Positions 9,565 through 18,899 are shown, counted from the first letter of the stretch. The stretch: 64,000 bases of DNA from Bog-473 sp963836605 (GCA_963836605.1 CAWIKB010000009.1:620001-684000), one strand, 5' to 3'. Notes: generated by a model from the sequence alone, not told the origin. Numbers and translations are program-made.

Positions 9565-10658
9565 GGTCGGTCGACGTGGGTCGGATACGGGTGCTCGCCG
9601 AGACGGCGGTCGACCTCGACGGGTCCTGCGCTGACGGCCGTGTCCTCGTGGACGCCGCCGTCCTGCCCGAGGTGATCGGATGGAGTCTTCGCCCCGAGGG
9701 GCTCTGCCGCGGCGACGTCTGCGTGCCCCTGTTGCCCGAACGCCGGTCGGCCCTGCAGGAGGGCGGGACGGTGGACCTCGTAGGAACGGCGCAGCTGGTG
9801 GGCCGGGACAGCCTGATCGAGGCCGATGCGGCCCTGCCGGTCGTCGCGGTGGCCTTCTCGCCGGAGTCGCGACGCCAAGCCCGGGAAGATCTCCACGCTC
9901 CGGACTTCACCTTGCCGGACCTGGAGGGCCAACCACACGCACTCTCGGAGTGGGGCGGGCAGAAGCGGTTGCTCATGACGTTCGCCAGTTGGTGTGGTTG
10001 CCGCTACGAGCTTCCGGGCTGGCAGGCGCTGCACGACGAGCTGGCACCATCGGGATTCGGCGTGATCGGCGTGGCCATCGATCAGGCTCCCGAAGACGTG
10101 ACGCCGTGGACCGCCGGCATCAGCTTTCCCGTTCTGTACGACGCCGCGCACCGGCTGACCGAGCTCTACGCCATTTCGAACGTGCCCACCGTGGTGTGGA
10201 TCGACGAGGACGACCACATCGTCCGCCCGAACGGCATCGCCTTCGGCTCCGACCTGTTCACCGAGTTCACCGGCGTCGAATCAGGCCCGCACCAGGACGC
10301 GGTGCGGGCCTGGGTCAGGGAAGGGGTGCTCCCCATGGCGCCCGACGCAGCCCGCCGGGCCGTGGACGACCTGACCGGAGACGAGCTCCGGGCGCGGTTG
10401 CACTTTCGCATCGGGGCCGACGCACTGCGGCGCGGCGACGAGACGGTGGCTCGCCGGCATCTGACGCGGGCGGCGGAGCTGGCCCCGTTCGACTGGACCG
10501 TGCGCCGCGCCGCCATGCCGCTGGTGGGGGAGGATCCCTTCGGGGAGGAGTTCCTGTACCTCTACGAGCAGTGGAAGCTACAGGGCATGCCCTATCACGG
10601 GATTCTGGGCGGGACCGACGGGCCAGATCCGCCGACCGCGGGGCGGGCCGAAACCTAA
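9561..10658 (+). CDS. Redoxin (AhpC/TlpA-like) protein with C-terminal helical extension
   Basis: This 365-residue protein has an N-terminal ~110-residue part of unknown nature and a thioredoxin-fold core beginning at APDFTLPDLEGQPHALSEWG. The cysteine motif is FASWCGCRYELPGW, that is W-C-G-C rather than the usual W-C-x-x-C, so redox cycling would be by a vicinal-type C-x-C or a peroxiredoxin-like single cysteine. The C-terminal ~90 residues (DELRARLHFRIGADALRRGD...) look like a TPR-type helical repeat. No signal peptide is seen, so it is likely cytoplasmic. Start GTG 9561 overlaps the upstream stop by 4 nt, and its stop overlaps the convergent mannosyltransferase stop. Confidence 0.7.
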   Translation: MRSVDVGRIRVLAETAVDLDGSCADGRVLVDAAVLPEVIGWSLRPEGLCRGDVCVPLLPERRSALQEGGTVDLVGTAQLVGRDSLIEADAALPVVAVAFSPESRRQAREDLHAPDFTLPDLEGQPHALSEWGGQKRLLMTFASWCGCRYELPGWQALHDELAPSGFGVIGVAIDQAPEDVTPWTAGISFPVLYDAAHRLTELYAISNVPTVVWIDEDDHIVRPNGIAFGSDLFTEFTGVESGPHQDAVRAWVREGVLPMAPDAARRAVDDLTGDELRARLHFRIGADALRRGDETVARRHLTRAAELAPFDWTVRRAAMPLVGEDPFGEEFLYLYEQWKLQGMPYHGILGGTDGPDPPTAGRAET

Positions 10659-12277
10659 GAGCTCAGTTCGACGAGTTGTTCACCCACTCGTTGCCCGCCG
10701 ACTCGCCGTCGGGGGGAGGCGGGCGACCGATGTCCCTCCCGAAACTGGTTGAGCGGCACGATGACGACGGCCACCAGAGCGGCGGCAAAGGCCAGGTCCG
10801 ACACGATGCCGGCCCGATAGAGCGTCTCGACCATGCCGAGCACCGATGCGGCTCCGATGAGCGTCTCGACGGCGATGAGCAGGATCAGGGACGTGCGCAG
10901 GCGTCCCGCCGCCACGGGGGCCAGGATGAGCAGGCCCCACGTCACGTACCAACTCCACAAGATGGGGCTCAAGAGCGCCAGGACCAGCAGCGTGAGGCCG
11001 AGGTTGCGCGTCACGCCATCGACGGGCGCCCGGAGGAGCAGCCACGTCCCGATGACGCCGGCACAGAGCAGGCCGACCACGGCGAGCACATCGCGCACGC
11101 TGACGGCAGTGAGGTGCACACCCACCGGCTCCACCGCGATGGAGACGATCCGCGACAGGCCCCCGATGGGGGTCACGAACGTGAAGGCCTGATCAGCGGC
11201 CGTGCTGGTGCGCAGCCAGCCCCAGCCGTTGCCGGCGATCAGGGTGACCGCCTCGAGGGTGGCCAGACCGATGAGCAAGGCGCCGAGAGTATGGACGACG
11301 CGCCGCCGGAACGGTGCGCCCGGGCCCGCCCACACCCAACCCAGGAAGAGGACACCCAACGCCGCCGGAGCCTTCACTCCGGCGGCGAGGGCACACAGGA
11401 CGATGCCGGGGACGGTGCCGACCCGTTGCGCCAGGGCCAGCGCCGCCATGAGCAGGCCGAGCATGAACGCGTCGTTGTGCGCGCCGCCGATGAGCGAGAT
11501 CACCACGAGGGGGCTGCCGGCACCGAGGAGAATGGCTCCGGCCGGATCTCGCCCCAGGGCGCGGGCCAGGGTGGGCGTGGCCGCCACCACGAGGGCAAGC
11601 CCCGCCACCTCGAGCAGGCGCAACAGGAGGATGTCGGGCAGGATCTTGTGACCCGAAGCCGCCGTCAGCGCGCCGTCGACGGCCAGGAAGGTCGGGCCGT
11701 AGGGGGAGGGCGTGTTGGTCCACACCGAGTTGGGCATGCTGCTGAACGGGGTGGAGCCCAGGACGCCAGTGCCGTAGTCGTAGGGGTTGATGTGATGGCT
11801 GGTCATCTCCCCCTGTCCGGCATAGCTGTACACGTCACCGCTGAAGATGGGCGGCGTGATGAACATTGGTATGGCCCAGATGGCCACCACCGCCACGATC
11901 TTCTTGACCGGGACGCCGGGGTGGCGCACGAGGTACCGCAACAGGCCGACCCAGACCCGGATGAGAAGGATGATCCCGCCGTACACCGCGAAGGCGGCAT
12001 AGAGCGGAGGATGGGACCCGTTGGCGCCGATCGATCCGATGGGCCCGCCCGGCATGCCGAAGAACCACGCCCCGGGCAGATGGGTGATGAACGTGGAACC
12101 CCCGAGGAGGGCGCCCACCACGATGGCGGTGGTGGCGGCGAGGCCGAGGAGGGCGGTTCGGGCCAGGCGGGGTGGAGGCGTCGCAGGGTCCGAGAGGCGT
12201 GCATCTTCTGCATCGGCAGGTGCAGAAAAGCCGTGCTGGGCGGCCAGGGAATCGAATTTTGAGGTGATGGAGACCAT
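10655..12277 (-). CDS. MptB-like polyprenol-phosphomannose-dependent alpha-1,6-mannosyltransferase (GT-C)
   Basis: A 540-residue polytopic GT-C glycosyltransferase with about 12 hydrophobic helices. The first large loop has FSGDVYSYAGQGEM followed by HHINPYDYG and TNTPSPYGP, the arrangement of actinobacterial MptA/MptB mannosyltransferases, where the Asp of the SGDVY element is the catalytic candidate. These enzymes extend lipomannan/lipoarabinomannan cores from the outer face of the membrane using polyprenyl-phosphate mannose. A cytoplasmic N-terminal tail of about 35 residues precedes helix 1. It is divergent from the SQD1-like gene (179 bp apart), placing it in an envelope glycoconjugate locus. 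The exact acceptor is unknown. Confidence 0.75.
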   Translation of the reverse strand: MVSITSKFDSLAAQHGFSAPADAEDARLSDPATPPPRLARTALLGLAATTAIVVGALLGGSTFITHLPGAWFFGMPGGPIGSIGANGSHPPLYAAFAVYGGIILLIRVWVGLLRYLVRHPGVPVKKIVAVVAIWAIPMFITPPIFSGDVYSYAGQGEMTSHHINPYDYGTGVLGSTPFSSMPNSVWTNTPSPYGPTFLAVDGALTAASGHKILPDILLLRLLEVAGLALVVAATPTLARALGRDPAGAILLGAGSPLVVISLIGGAHNDAFMLGLLMAALALAQRVGTVPGIVLCALAAGVKAPAALGVLFLGWVWAGPGAPFRRRVVHTLGALLIGLATLEAVTLIAGNGWGWLRTSTAADQAFTFVTPIGGLSRIVSIAVEPVGVHLTAVSVRDVLAVVGLLCAGVIGTWLLLRAPVDGVTRNLGLTLLVLALLSPILWSWYVTWGLLILAPVAAGRLRTSLILLIAVETLIGAASVLGMVETLYRAGIVSDLAFAAALVAVVIVPLNQFREGHRSPASPRRRVGGQRVGEQLVELSS

Positions 12278-12426
12278 TATTGCCCAAACAAGCAGGTCAC
12301 GGGCCTCATAGAGGCTCGGAGTCGGTGTGCCGGTGGTGTAGACATTGGGGACTTTCTTTTCCTTAACAGCATTCCCAGGTGGGTCTAAGCCTCAGGGACA
12401 AGAATAGCCCCGTCACGAAGGCGAAA

Positions 12427-12439
12427 TGTGACCGTCACA
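12427..12439. promoter_or_regulatory. Palindrome TGTGAC-C-GTCACA upstream of the SQD1-like gene
   Basis: A perfect 6-bp inverted repeat with a one-base centre lies 17 bp before the GTG start of the UDP-sulfoquinovose synthase gene and just upstream of its GGAAGG ribosome site (12445-12450). Its position could let a bound dimer block transcription or translation. The regulator is unknown. Confidence 0.4.
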
Positions 12440-12456
12440 GAATCGGAAGGTGCCAA

Positions 12457-13662
12457 GTGAGAGTTCTGGTCCTCGGAGGAGATGGCTACCTCGGCTGGCC
12501 GACAGCGTTGCATTTGTCGAGAGCCGGGTACGACGTCGGCGTGGCTGACAACTTTGCCCGTCGCGGCTACGACCTCGAGATGGGTGTGGACTCACTGGTC
12601 CCCATCGTTTCCCTGCACCGCCGGGTGGAGCGATGGGAGGAGGTCTCGGGCAACAAGATCGACGTCTTCATCGGCGACCTGACCGAGGAGGAGTTCGTCA
12701 ACGACATGGTGGGCCGGTTCCGACCCGACACCATCGTCCACTTTGCCGAGCAGCGCAGCGCGCCGTACTCGATGGTCGATCGCAAGCACGCCGTCTACAC
12801 ACAGGTCAACAACGTGGTGGGCACGCTCAACCTGCTCTACGCCATCGCCGACACGGATCCCTCGATCCATCTGGTGAAGTTGGGGACCATGGGGGAGTAC
12901 GGCACCCCCAACATCGACATCGAAGAGGGCTACATCGAGATCACGCACCGGGGGCGCACCGATGTGCTCCCCTTCCCGAAGCAGCCCGGCAGCTTCTACC
13001 ATCTGTCGAAGGTGCACGACAGCCACAACATCGCCTTCACGTGTCGCGCCTGGGGCCTGCGGGCCACCGATCTCAACCAAGGCGTGGTGTACGGCCAGTC
13101 GACACCAGAGACCACGCTGCACCCCGACCTGGCGACCAGATTCGACTACGACGCCGTCTTCGGCACGGTACTGAACCGCTTCGTGATTCAGGCGGCCGCC
13201 GAGCAACCGCTCTCGGTGTACGGCGCCGGTGGCCAGACCCGGGGCTTCCTCGACATCCGGGACACCCTGGCGTGTGTGGAGCTGGCCATCCGCAACCCGG
13301 CCGCGGCGGGGGAGTTCCGTGTGTACAACCAGTTCACCGAATCGTTCTCCGTGTCCGAGTTGGCCGACCTGGTGTCCGCCGCCGCAGGGGGGGCCAAGAT
13401 CGTCCACATCGACGACCCTAGGGTCGAGCTGGAGGAGCACTACTACCGCGCCGCGCACACCAAGCTCCTCGATCTCGGTCTGATGCCGTTCCTGCTGGGC
13501 GACGAGCTGCTGTCCGACCTGCTGGCGATCGCCCGCACGCACATCGACCGCATCGAGCTCTCGGCGTTGCCCCCCAAGGTGATGTGGCGGACCACATCGA
13601 GCGAGATCTCGCGTTCGGGACGGGCGGCGTCGAAGGGCGAGCGCAGCCCGAGCCAGCACTGA
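12457..13662 (+). CDS. sqdB: UDP-sulfoquinovose synthase-like NAD-dependent epimerase (SQD1/SqdB/Agl3 type)
   Basis: An extended SDR of 401 residues. N-terminal VRVLVLGGDGYLGWPTALHL is the NAD(H)-binding GxxGxxG loop. The run of family-specific stretches LGTMGEYGTPNIDIEEG, FPKQPGSFYHLSKVHDSHN (YxxxK) and AWGLRATDLNQGVVYG matches SQD1-type enzymes, which make UDP-sulfoquinovose from UDP-glucose and sulfite. The GTG at 12457 is chosen over an upstream ATG (12379) for its GGAAGG site at 6-nt spacing and the exact family N-terminus. The product would feed sulfoquinovosyl diacylglycerol or a sulfoquinovose-containing glycan. No SqdX-type transferase is adjacent. A Ser/Arg-rich tail of ~25 residues extends the usual C-terminus. 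Confidence 0.85.
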   Translation: MRVLVLGGDGYLGWPTALHLSRAGYDVGVADNFARRGYDLEMGVDSLVPIVSLHRRVERWEEVSGNKIDVFIGDLTEEEFVNDMVGRFRPDTIVHFAEQRSAPYSMVDRKHAVYTQVNNVVGTLNLLYAIADTDPSIHLVKLGTMGEYGTPNIDIEEGYIEITHRGRTDVLPFPKQPGSFYHLSKVHDSHNIAFTCRAWGLRATDLNQGVVYGQSTPETTLHPDLATRFDYDAVFGTVLNRFVIQAAAEQPLSVYGAGGQTRGFLDIRDTLACVELAIRNPAAAGEFRVYNQFTESFSVSELADLVSAAAGGAKIVHIDDPRVELEEHYYRAAHTKLLDLGLMPFLLGDELLSDLLAIARTHIDRIELSALPPKVMWRTTSSEISRSGRAASKGERSPSQH

Positions 13663-13732
13663 CGCCAGCCTCTCCCGGTCCACGGGGCGGGGGGAGATCC
13701 CCGTCATCCCTCCATTGGCAGTGTCTGCGTAG

Positions 13733-16428
13733 GTGAATCGAGTTCGGGCCCGGCTGGGGCCGCTGTGGCCCTACGTCGTCCTCATCGCGCTACCGGCGGC
13801 CGGATTCATTTTGCCCGATCTCTTCGGCGGGCATCTGCTGATGTCCGGCGACAACGTGCAGCAGAACTACCCGCTGCACGTCCTGACCGGCTCCCTGCTG
13901 CGACAGGGCGTCCTGCCGTTGTGGGACCAGTACATCTACAGCGGCACCCCGCTGTTGACCGGCTTCAACGCCGGCGCGTTCTATCCGTTGGTCGGGTTCT
14001 TCGTGGTCTTCCCCGATCGCGTGGCCTGGATCGCCACCGAGGTCGTCCTCTTCTCCGGCATCGGCATCGGCATGTACGTCTTCCTCCGGGCCCTGACCCT
14101 CTCGACCGTGGCGTCGCTGTTGGCGGCCGTGACCTTTGCTTTTTCCGGGACGGTGTTCAGCCAGGTGAATCACCTGGACATGACCGAGGGGTTCGTGGCC
14201 CTCCCGTGGATGCTGCTGGCGGTGTTGCACATCCAACGGGACGGGCGGTGGCGATGGTCGATCCTGCTCGGGGTGGGATTCGCGCTGGTGATCCTGGGCG
14301 GGGCGCCGGAGGCCATGCTCGACGAGGCGATTCTGGTCATCGCGTATGCAGGCCTGTCGGCCGGCCTCGACCGCTCTCGTTGGTGGCGCACGGTGACGCG
14401 GTGTGGTGCGGGCGCCGCGTTGGCCCTCTCGGTGGCGGCGATCCAGTGGCTGCCCGGTCTCGACACCATCGCGAACTCGCAACGGTCGGGCTTCGGTGGA
14501 GCCTTCGCGTCGGGGGGAGCTTTCCCCCGGCGGACGGTCTGCTCTCGTTGGTGCCGTACCTCTACGGGGGCTACGGCGGGCTCGGGGAGACGGGGTTCTT
14601 CGCGAGCTACAACCTCCCCGAGGTGGGGATCTATCTGGGGATCCTGCCCGTCATCGCCCTACTGGTGCTGTGGATCCCCTCGTGGCCGTCGCGCCTGGTG
14701 CCCCGAGAGCGGCTGACGTGGTACCTGATCGCCCTGCTCGGGGTGCTGCTGGCCCTCGGTGGGAGCACGCCGCTCGAGCATCTCTTCAACGAGGTGCCCC
14801 TGTACGGCCACCAGCGTTTGCAGAGTCGCAACATGATCGATCTTTCGGTCGCCCTCTGTGTCCTCTTCGCCGGTTGGATCGACCGGCGGAGGGAGTCGCC
14901 GGAGCGGTGGGTGGCGGTCGACCGCTGGAGCGCCCTGATCCCCCTCGCCGTCGTCCTCGGTCTGCTCGGCTGGGCCATCGTCGACCCGGGCGGCCTGATC
15001 ATGCACCTGACGGGCGTCCAACCCTCGTCCTCTCTGGTGGCCACCGTGCGCGAGGCCACCATTGTGGCGGCGGGGTTCTGCCTGGTCGCCTCGATCGTCG
15101 TCTGGTTGCGCCCGATCCTGTCCGGCCGACATTGGATCCCGCTGGTGTCGGCCTTCGTCCTGGTCGACCTCGGATTGATGGTGGGCACCAGTCAGCTGTC
15201 CATCATCCCTCCCAACGACTTGCTGTCGGGGACGACGTCGATCGAGCGTTACATCGGCGCCAACCTGGCACCCGGGGGGCGGTTCGCGGTCTACGACCCC
15301 CAGGGGTACACCCTCGTGTCCAACGCCACCAACGGCATACCGGACTACAACATTCTGGCCGGCCTGCCCTCGGTCGCCGGATACTCGTCCATAGTGAACG
15401 GGAACTACGAACAGACCACCAATACCCACACGGTGGGGGAGCTCAATACCGCCGAGCTCAAATCGGGAGCTTTCGACGACCTCGACCTTCAGGACATCCT
15501 CACCACGCCCGAGTACTTCATGCTTCCATTGGGCGCCGAGCCGACCACCTTGGAGGGCGTGCAGCCGGTGTCCGAGGGAAAGGGCCAGGACGCGGATCTC
15601 CCCCTCGGTTCGAGGGCGGCCTTTCAGGACGCGGGCTACACGTTCTACCCGGCGCCACGGGAGGCGCTCCGGGCCGGCCAGGTGAGCGCGTGGTTCTTCG
15701 GGGAATCGCTCACACCCACCCGGGCCTCGTTGGTGTTCTCGGCCGGGGCCGGCAGCAGCACCCTCCGGTTCGGCACCTTCGGGGCAACGGGTGCGACCAG
15801 CTGGGGCCCGAGCGTCACCACCACGCCGGGTGCGCGAACCGTGACGGGCGCACTGCCACCCCGTCCGGCCTCGGGGCTGGCCGTCCAGGTGGTCTCGGGG
15901 CACATCCCGAGCCACCAGGCGGTGATCACCGCGGACGGCCACGTCTACGAATTGGACGGATCACTCTCGGACGCCATCCGACCAGGTACGTGGCAGGAGC
16001 GAGGATCCATGGAGGGGCAGTCGCTCTTCGTGCGCACCGCTCCGCCTGAGCCACTGCGGGCCATCACCCGCCGCGGGCAGCCGGCGCCGCCGATCGATGT
16101 CATCTCGAGAAGTGCCAACGCCGAAACGATTCGGCTACAGGCGGCCACCCCGCTCGCGCTCGTGCGGGACGTGGCCTGGGACAGCGGCTGGGCCGCCTCC
16201 GTCTCGGCCAATGGACGGGCGGCACGATCAGTCGCGGTTTCGGCGTACGGGCCGGTCCAGCAGGTGCGTCTCCCGGCCGGACGGGACGTTGTCACCTTTC
16301 GCTATCGCCCGGCCCACTTCGTGGTCGCCAGTGTCCTCAGCGGGGCCGCCGTGCTGTTCCTGCTCGTGCTGGCCGGGGTGGCGGCGATCCGGGTCCGTTG
16401 TCGGCGACGGAGCTCCACCGCCGGCTGA
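13733..16428 (+). CDS. YfhO-family large membrane protein (GT-C-like), interrupted by a frameshift
   Basis: From GTG 13733 the protein MNRVRARLGPLWPYVVLIAL... runs as a multi-helix membrane protein to about 14512. The homologous continuation (FPPADGLLSLVPYLYGGYGG...) is in another frame to 16428. A single missing base in the G-run 14512-14517 or C-run 14524-14528 would join them into ~898 residues. It has roughly 11-12 transmembrane helices, an early MSGDNVQQNYPLH loop with the acidic residue typical of GT-C/YfhO proteins, a large extracytoplasmic C-terminal domain and a final membrane helix (VLSGAAVLFLLVLAGVAAIR). YfhO proteins act in glycosylation of cell-wall polymers. It follows the SQD1-like gene by 70 bp, so a role in the same glycoconjugate is plausible. 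Confidence 0.75.
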
Positions 16429-16454
16429 GGCGCCAGGGTTGGCCGATCGGCGGG

Positions 16455-16492
16455 GTGACGGTGCCGATCAGGAGAGTGACGGTGCCGATCAG
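16455..16492. repeat. Two 17-bp direct repeats between convergent genes
   Basis: The 17-bp sequence starting gtgacggtgccgatcag occurs at 16455-16471 and again at 16476-16492, a 21-bp period. The second copy overlaps the egtD stop codon. It lies between the convergent YfhO-like and egtD genes, where a local duplication is tolerated; no terminator with a T-tract is seen. Confidence 0.6.
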
Positions 16493-17460
16493 CAGAGAGG
16501 GTGGGCCAAGGTGAGGAGGAATTCCCCGTCCGGTCCGCCCCAGGAGTCGTCGACCACGAATCCCGCCGCGCCCAGCTCGTCGGCGACGCGCTCGGGCGTG
16601 AATTTGCAGCTGATCTCGGTCAGGAGTTCTTCGTCCTGGGCGAACTCGACCTGGAGCCCGGCCTCCTCCAGGGTCACGCCGGTCGCCTCGTTGGCCCGCA
16701 ACCGCATCTCGATCCGCTGGTCCTCCTCGTTCCAGCGGGCCACATGGGCGAACTGCTCGAGATCGAAGTTCCCGCCGAGCTGCTCGTTGAGGACGTTGAG
16801 GACGTTCTTGTTGAAGTCGGCCGTCACCCCGGCGTCGTCGTCGTAGGCCGCCACGAGGCGACCACGGTCCTTGACGAGATCGGTGCCGAGGAGGAGTGAG
16901 TCATCACTCGACATGCTGCAGTTCAGATCGAAGAAGAAGCGGGCGCGTTGGGACGGGTCGAAATTGCCGATGGTCCCGCCCAGGAAGGCGATCATCCTTC
17001 TTCCCTCGGTGGGGATCTCCGCCAGATGCTGATGGAAGTCACCGATGACCAGATGCACCGCCAAGGATCCATACTCACTCGAGAGACTGGAAGCGGCCCC
17101 GCGGAGGAACTCGTCACTGACGTCGAAGGGCACGTAGCGTTCCAGGGTTCCCACCTCTTGGAGCGCGCTCAGGAGCACTCGTGTCTTGTCGCAGGCGCCG
17201 GCGCCGAGCTCGACCAGGGTGTCGGCCTTCGACAGTTCGGCGATGGAGACGGCGTGCTGCTCCAACAGATGCCGTTCCGCCCGCGTGGGGTAGTACTCGG
17301 GGAGACGGGTGATCTCCTCGAAGAGCTGACTGCCGCGTTCGTCGTAGAACCAGACCGGCGGGATCGACTTCGCCGTGGCGGACAGACCCCTCAGGGCGTC
17401 CTCCCGCATGCGCTGGCGCGCGTCGTCGGGGCTCAGATGCACGCTGATGGTGTAGGTCAT
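16489..17460 (-). CDS. egtD: L-histidine N(alpha)-methyltransferase EgtD
   Basis: The 323-residue SAM-dependent methyltransferase converts histidine to hercynine, the first step of ergothioneine synthesis, in the cytosol. Family features are FYDERGSQLFEEITRLPEYY and PTRAERHLL near residues 38-68, then the SAM-binding VELGAGACDKTRVLL and later FLGGTIGNFDPSQRA. Length is that of EgtD from mycobacteria. It starts 6 bp after the egtB stop on the same strand, so both are read as one unit. egtA, egtC and egtE are not in the window; EgtE-type lyase and glutamyl-cysteine supply would come from elsewhere. Confidence 0.95.
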   Translation of the reverse strand: MTYTISVHLSPDDARQRMREDALRGLSATAKSIPPVWFYDERGSQLFEEITRLPEYYPTRAERHLLEQHAVSIAELSKADTLVELGAGACDKTRVLLSALQEVGTLERYVPFDVSDEFLRGAASSLSSEYGSLAVHLVIGDFHQHLAEIPTEGRRMIAFLGGTIGNFDPSQRARFFFDLNCSMSSDDSLLLGTDLVKDRGRLVAAYDDDAGVTADFNKNVLNVLNEQLGGNFDLEQFAHVARWNEEDQRIEMRLRANEATGVTLEEAGLQVEFAQDEELLTEISCKFTPERVADELGAAGFVVDDSWGGPDGEFLLTLAHPLC

Positions 17461-17466
17461 GGTCGA

Positions 17467-18732
17467 TCAGGGGTCCTGGGCCAGCCGTAGCCCGCCGAAG
17501 GCCCATCGGGCCCCGGGGGGAAAGAAGTTCCGATAGGTGTTCCGGGTGTGGCCCGGGGGAGTGGCGCAGCAGCCACCCCGGAGCACGTACTGGCTCACCA
17601 TGAATTTTCCGTTGTACTCACCGACGGCACCGGGAGCGGCCCGAAAACCCGGGTACGGCGTGTAGGCACTCGACGTCCATTCCCAGACGTCACCGAGCAA
17701 GGCGGTGGTGGAGATGGCCGGACGCGGGTGCGGGGGTCCGTCCCCGAGAAAGTTGTCGCCCTCGGCGTGCCGCGTGGCCACCGACTCCCATTCGGCCTCG
17801 GTCGGCAGTCGCATGCCGGTCCAGTGGGCGAAGGCGTCCGCCTCGTAGTAGCTGACGTGGCACACCGGCTCATCGGGGTCCACCGGGCGCGGGCCCGAGA
17901 GCGTGAACTGTTGCCATCGGCCGGGGTCGTCCGGGTCGGGGAACCAGTACAGGGGGGCGCGCCAGCCCTGGGACATCACGACGGCCCACCCGTCGGAAAG
18001 CCAGAACTCGGCTCGGGCGTAGCCGTCGTCTTCCATGAAGGAGATCCACTCACCGCAGGTGACGGGCCGATCGGCCAGCGAGAAGGGGCCCAGGTGCACC
18101 CGATGACGAGGGAACTCGTTGTCGAAGCCGAAGCCCTGTCCATCGTGGCCGATCTCGACGACCCCGCCTTCATGGTCGATCCACCCGGTCTTGGGCGGCG
18201 TGCCGGCACCCCGCCCACCGTCGACCTCGGGGAGGTAGGCCGGCCGGAGCGGATTGCGCGAGAGCACATGCTTGATGTCCATCAGGAGGAGCTCCTGGTG
18301 CTGCTGCTCGTGGTGGAGGCCGAGCGTGACCAAGTCGGGGACGAAGGGCTCGTGGTCTCGGCGCAAGAACGAGTCCATGGATGCATCGACGGCGTCGCGG
18401 TAGCGGGTGATGTCATCGATACCCGGACGCGAGATCAGTCCGCGCTCCGACCGGGGGTGTCGATCTCCCAGCGCTTCGTAGTACGAGTTGAAGATGTACG
18501 CGAACTCGTCGTTGAAGGGGTGGTAGCCCGGGTCGTGTGATCCCAGGATGAAGGTCTCGAAGAACCACGTCACATGGGCCCGATGCCATTTCGTGGGGCT
18601 GACGTCAGGCATCGACTGGACCGTCTGGTCCTCGGCGCTCAACGGCGCGGCCAGGCGCTCGGTCGTGGCCCGCACTGCCGCGTACGCGGCGGGGAGATCC
18701 GATGGCGTGGTCCGCCTGCTGTCCTCCGACAT
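17467..18732 (-). CDS. egtB: Hercynine oxygenase / sulfoxide synthase EgtB
   Basis: A 421-residue non-heme iron enzyme that couples hercynine with a thiol (gamma-Glu-Cys or Cys) using O2. The N-terminal DinB-like domain contains HRAHVTWFFETF and LGLHHEQQHQELLLMDI, which give the iron-binding histidines. The C-terminal formylglycine-generating-enzyme-like domain has the family stretches LPTEAEWESVA, WEWTSSAYTPY and VLRGGCCATP. The ATG at 18732 (MSEDSRRTTP) is preferred over the upstream ATG at 18792, with GAAGGG 9 nt upstream. It is first in an egtB-egtD unit. Confidence 0.95.
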   Translation of the reverse strand: MSEDSRRTTPSDLPAAYAAVRATTERLAAPLSAEDQTVQSMPDVSPTKWHRAHVTWFFETFILGSHDPGYHPFNDEFAYIFNSYYEALGDRHPRSERGLISRPGIDDITRYRDAVDASMDSFLRRDHEPFVPDLVTLGLHHEQQHQELLLMDIKHVLSRNPLRPAYLPEVDGGRGAGTPPKTGWIDHEGGVVEIGHDGQGFGFDNEFPRHRVHLGPFSLADRPVTCGEWISFMEDDGYARAEFWLSDGWAVVMSQGWRAPLYWFPDPDDPGRWQQFTLSGPRPVDPDEPVCHVSYYEADAFAHWTGMRLPTEAEWESVATRHAEGDNFLGDGPPHPRPAISTTALLGDVWEWTSSAYTPYPGFRAAPGAVGEYNGKFMVSQYVLRGGCCATPPGHTRNTYRNFFPPGARWAFGGLRLAQDP

Positions 18733-18781
18733 CAGATCATTCCCTTCGCCGCCCGGACCGAGCGGGGTGCATGCCCCTCGC

Positions 18782-18794
18782 AATTGCTGCAATT
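18782..18794. promoter_or_regulatory. Palindrome AATTGC-T-GCAATT upstream of egtB
   Basis: A perfect 6-bp inverted repeat with a one-base centre, strikingly AT-rich for this DNA, lies 50 bp upstream of the egtB start. This is a likely operator or promoter position for the egtB-egtD unit. The binding protein is unknown. Confidence 0.4.
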
Positions 18795-18899
18795 ACCCTA
18801 CCCAGCTGAGCCGCGGATGATGCGCGCCCCGGCGCACGTTGCCGGATGGGCCGCTCCTCTCGTCGCGAAAAGCGGCCGGACCGTTCCCGTGGGCACGTA

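Noticed and set aside
9680..12262. Very long plus-strand open frame of 860 residues
   Set aside because: It is Arg/Gly/Pro-rich without motifs and overlaps the redoxin and MptB genes in other frames, as expected in GC-rich DNA.
16442..16451. Palindrome gccgatcggc between convergent genes as a terminator
   Set aside because: Too short and not followed by a T-tract; palindromes of this size are common in GC-rich DNA.
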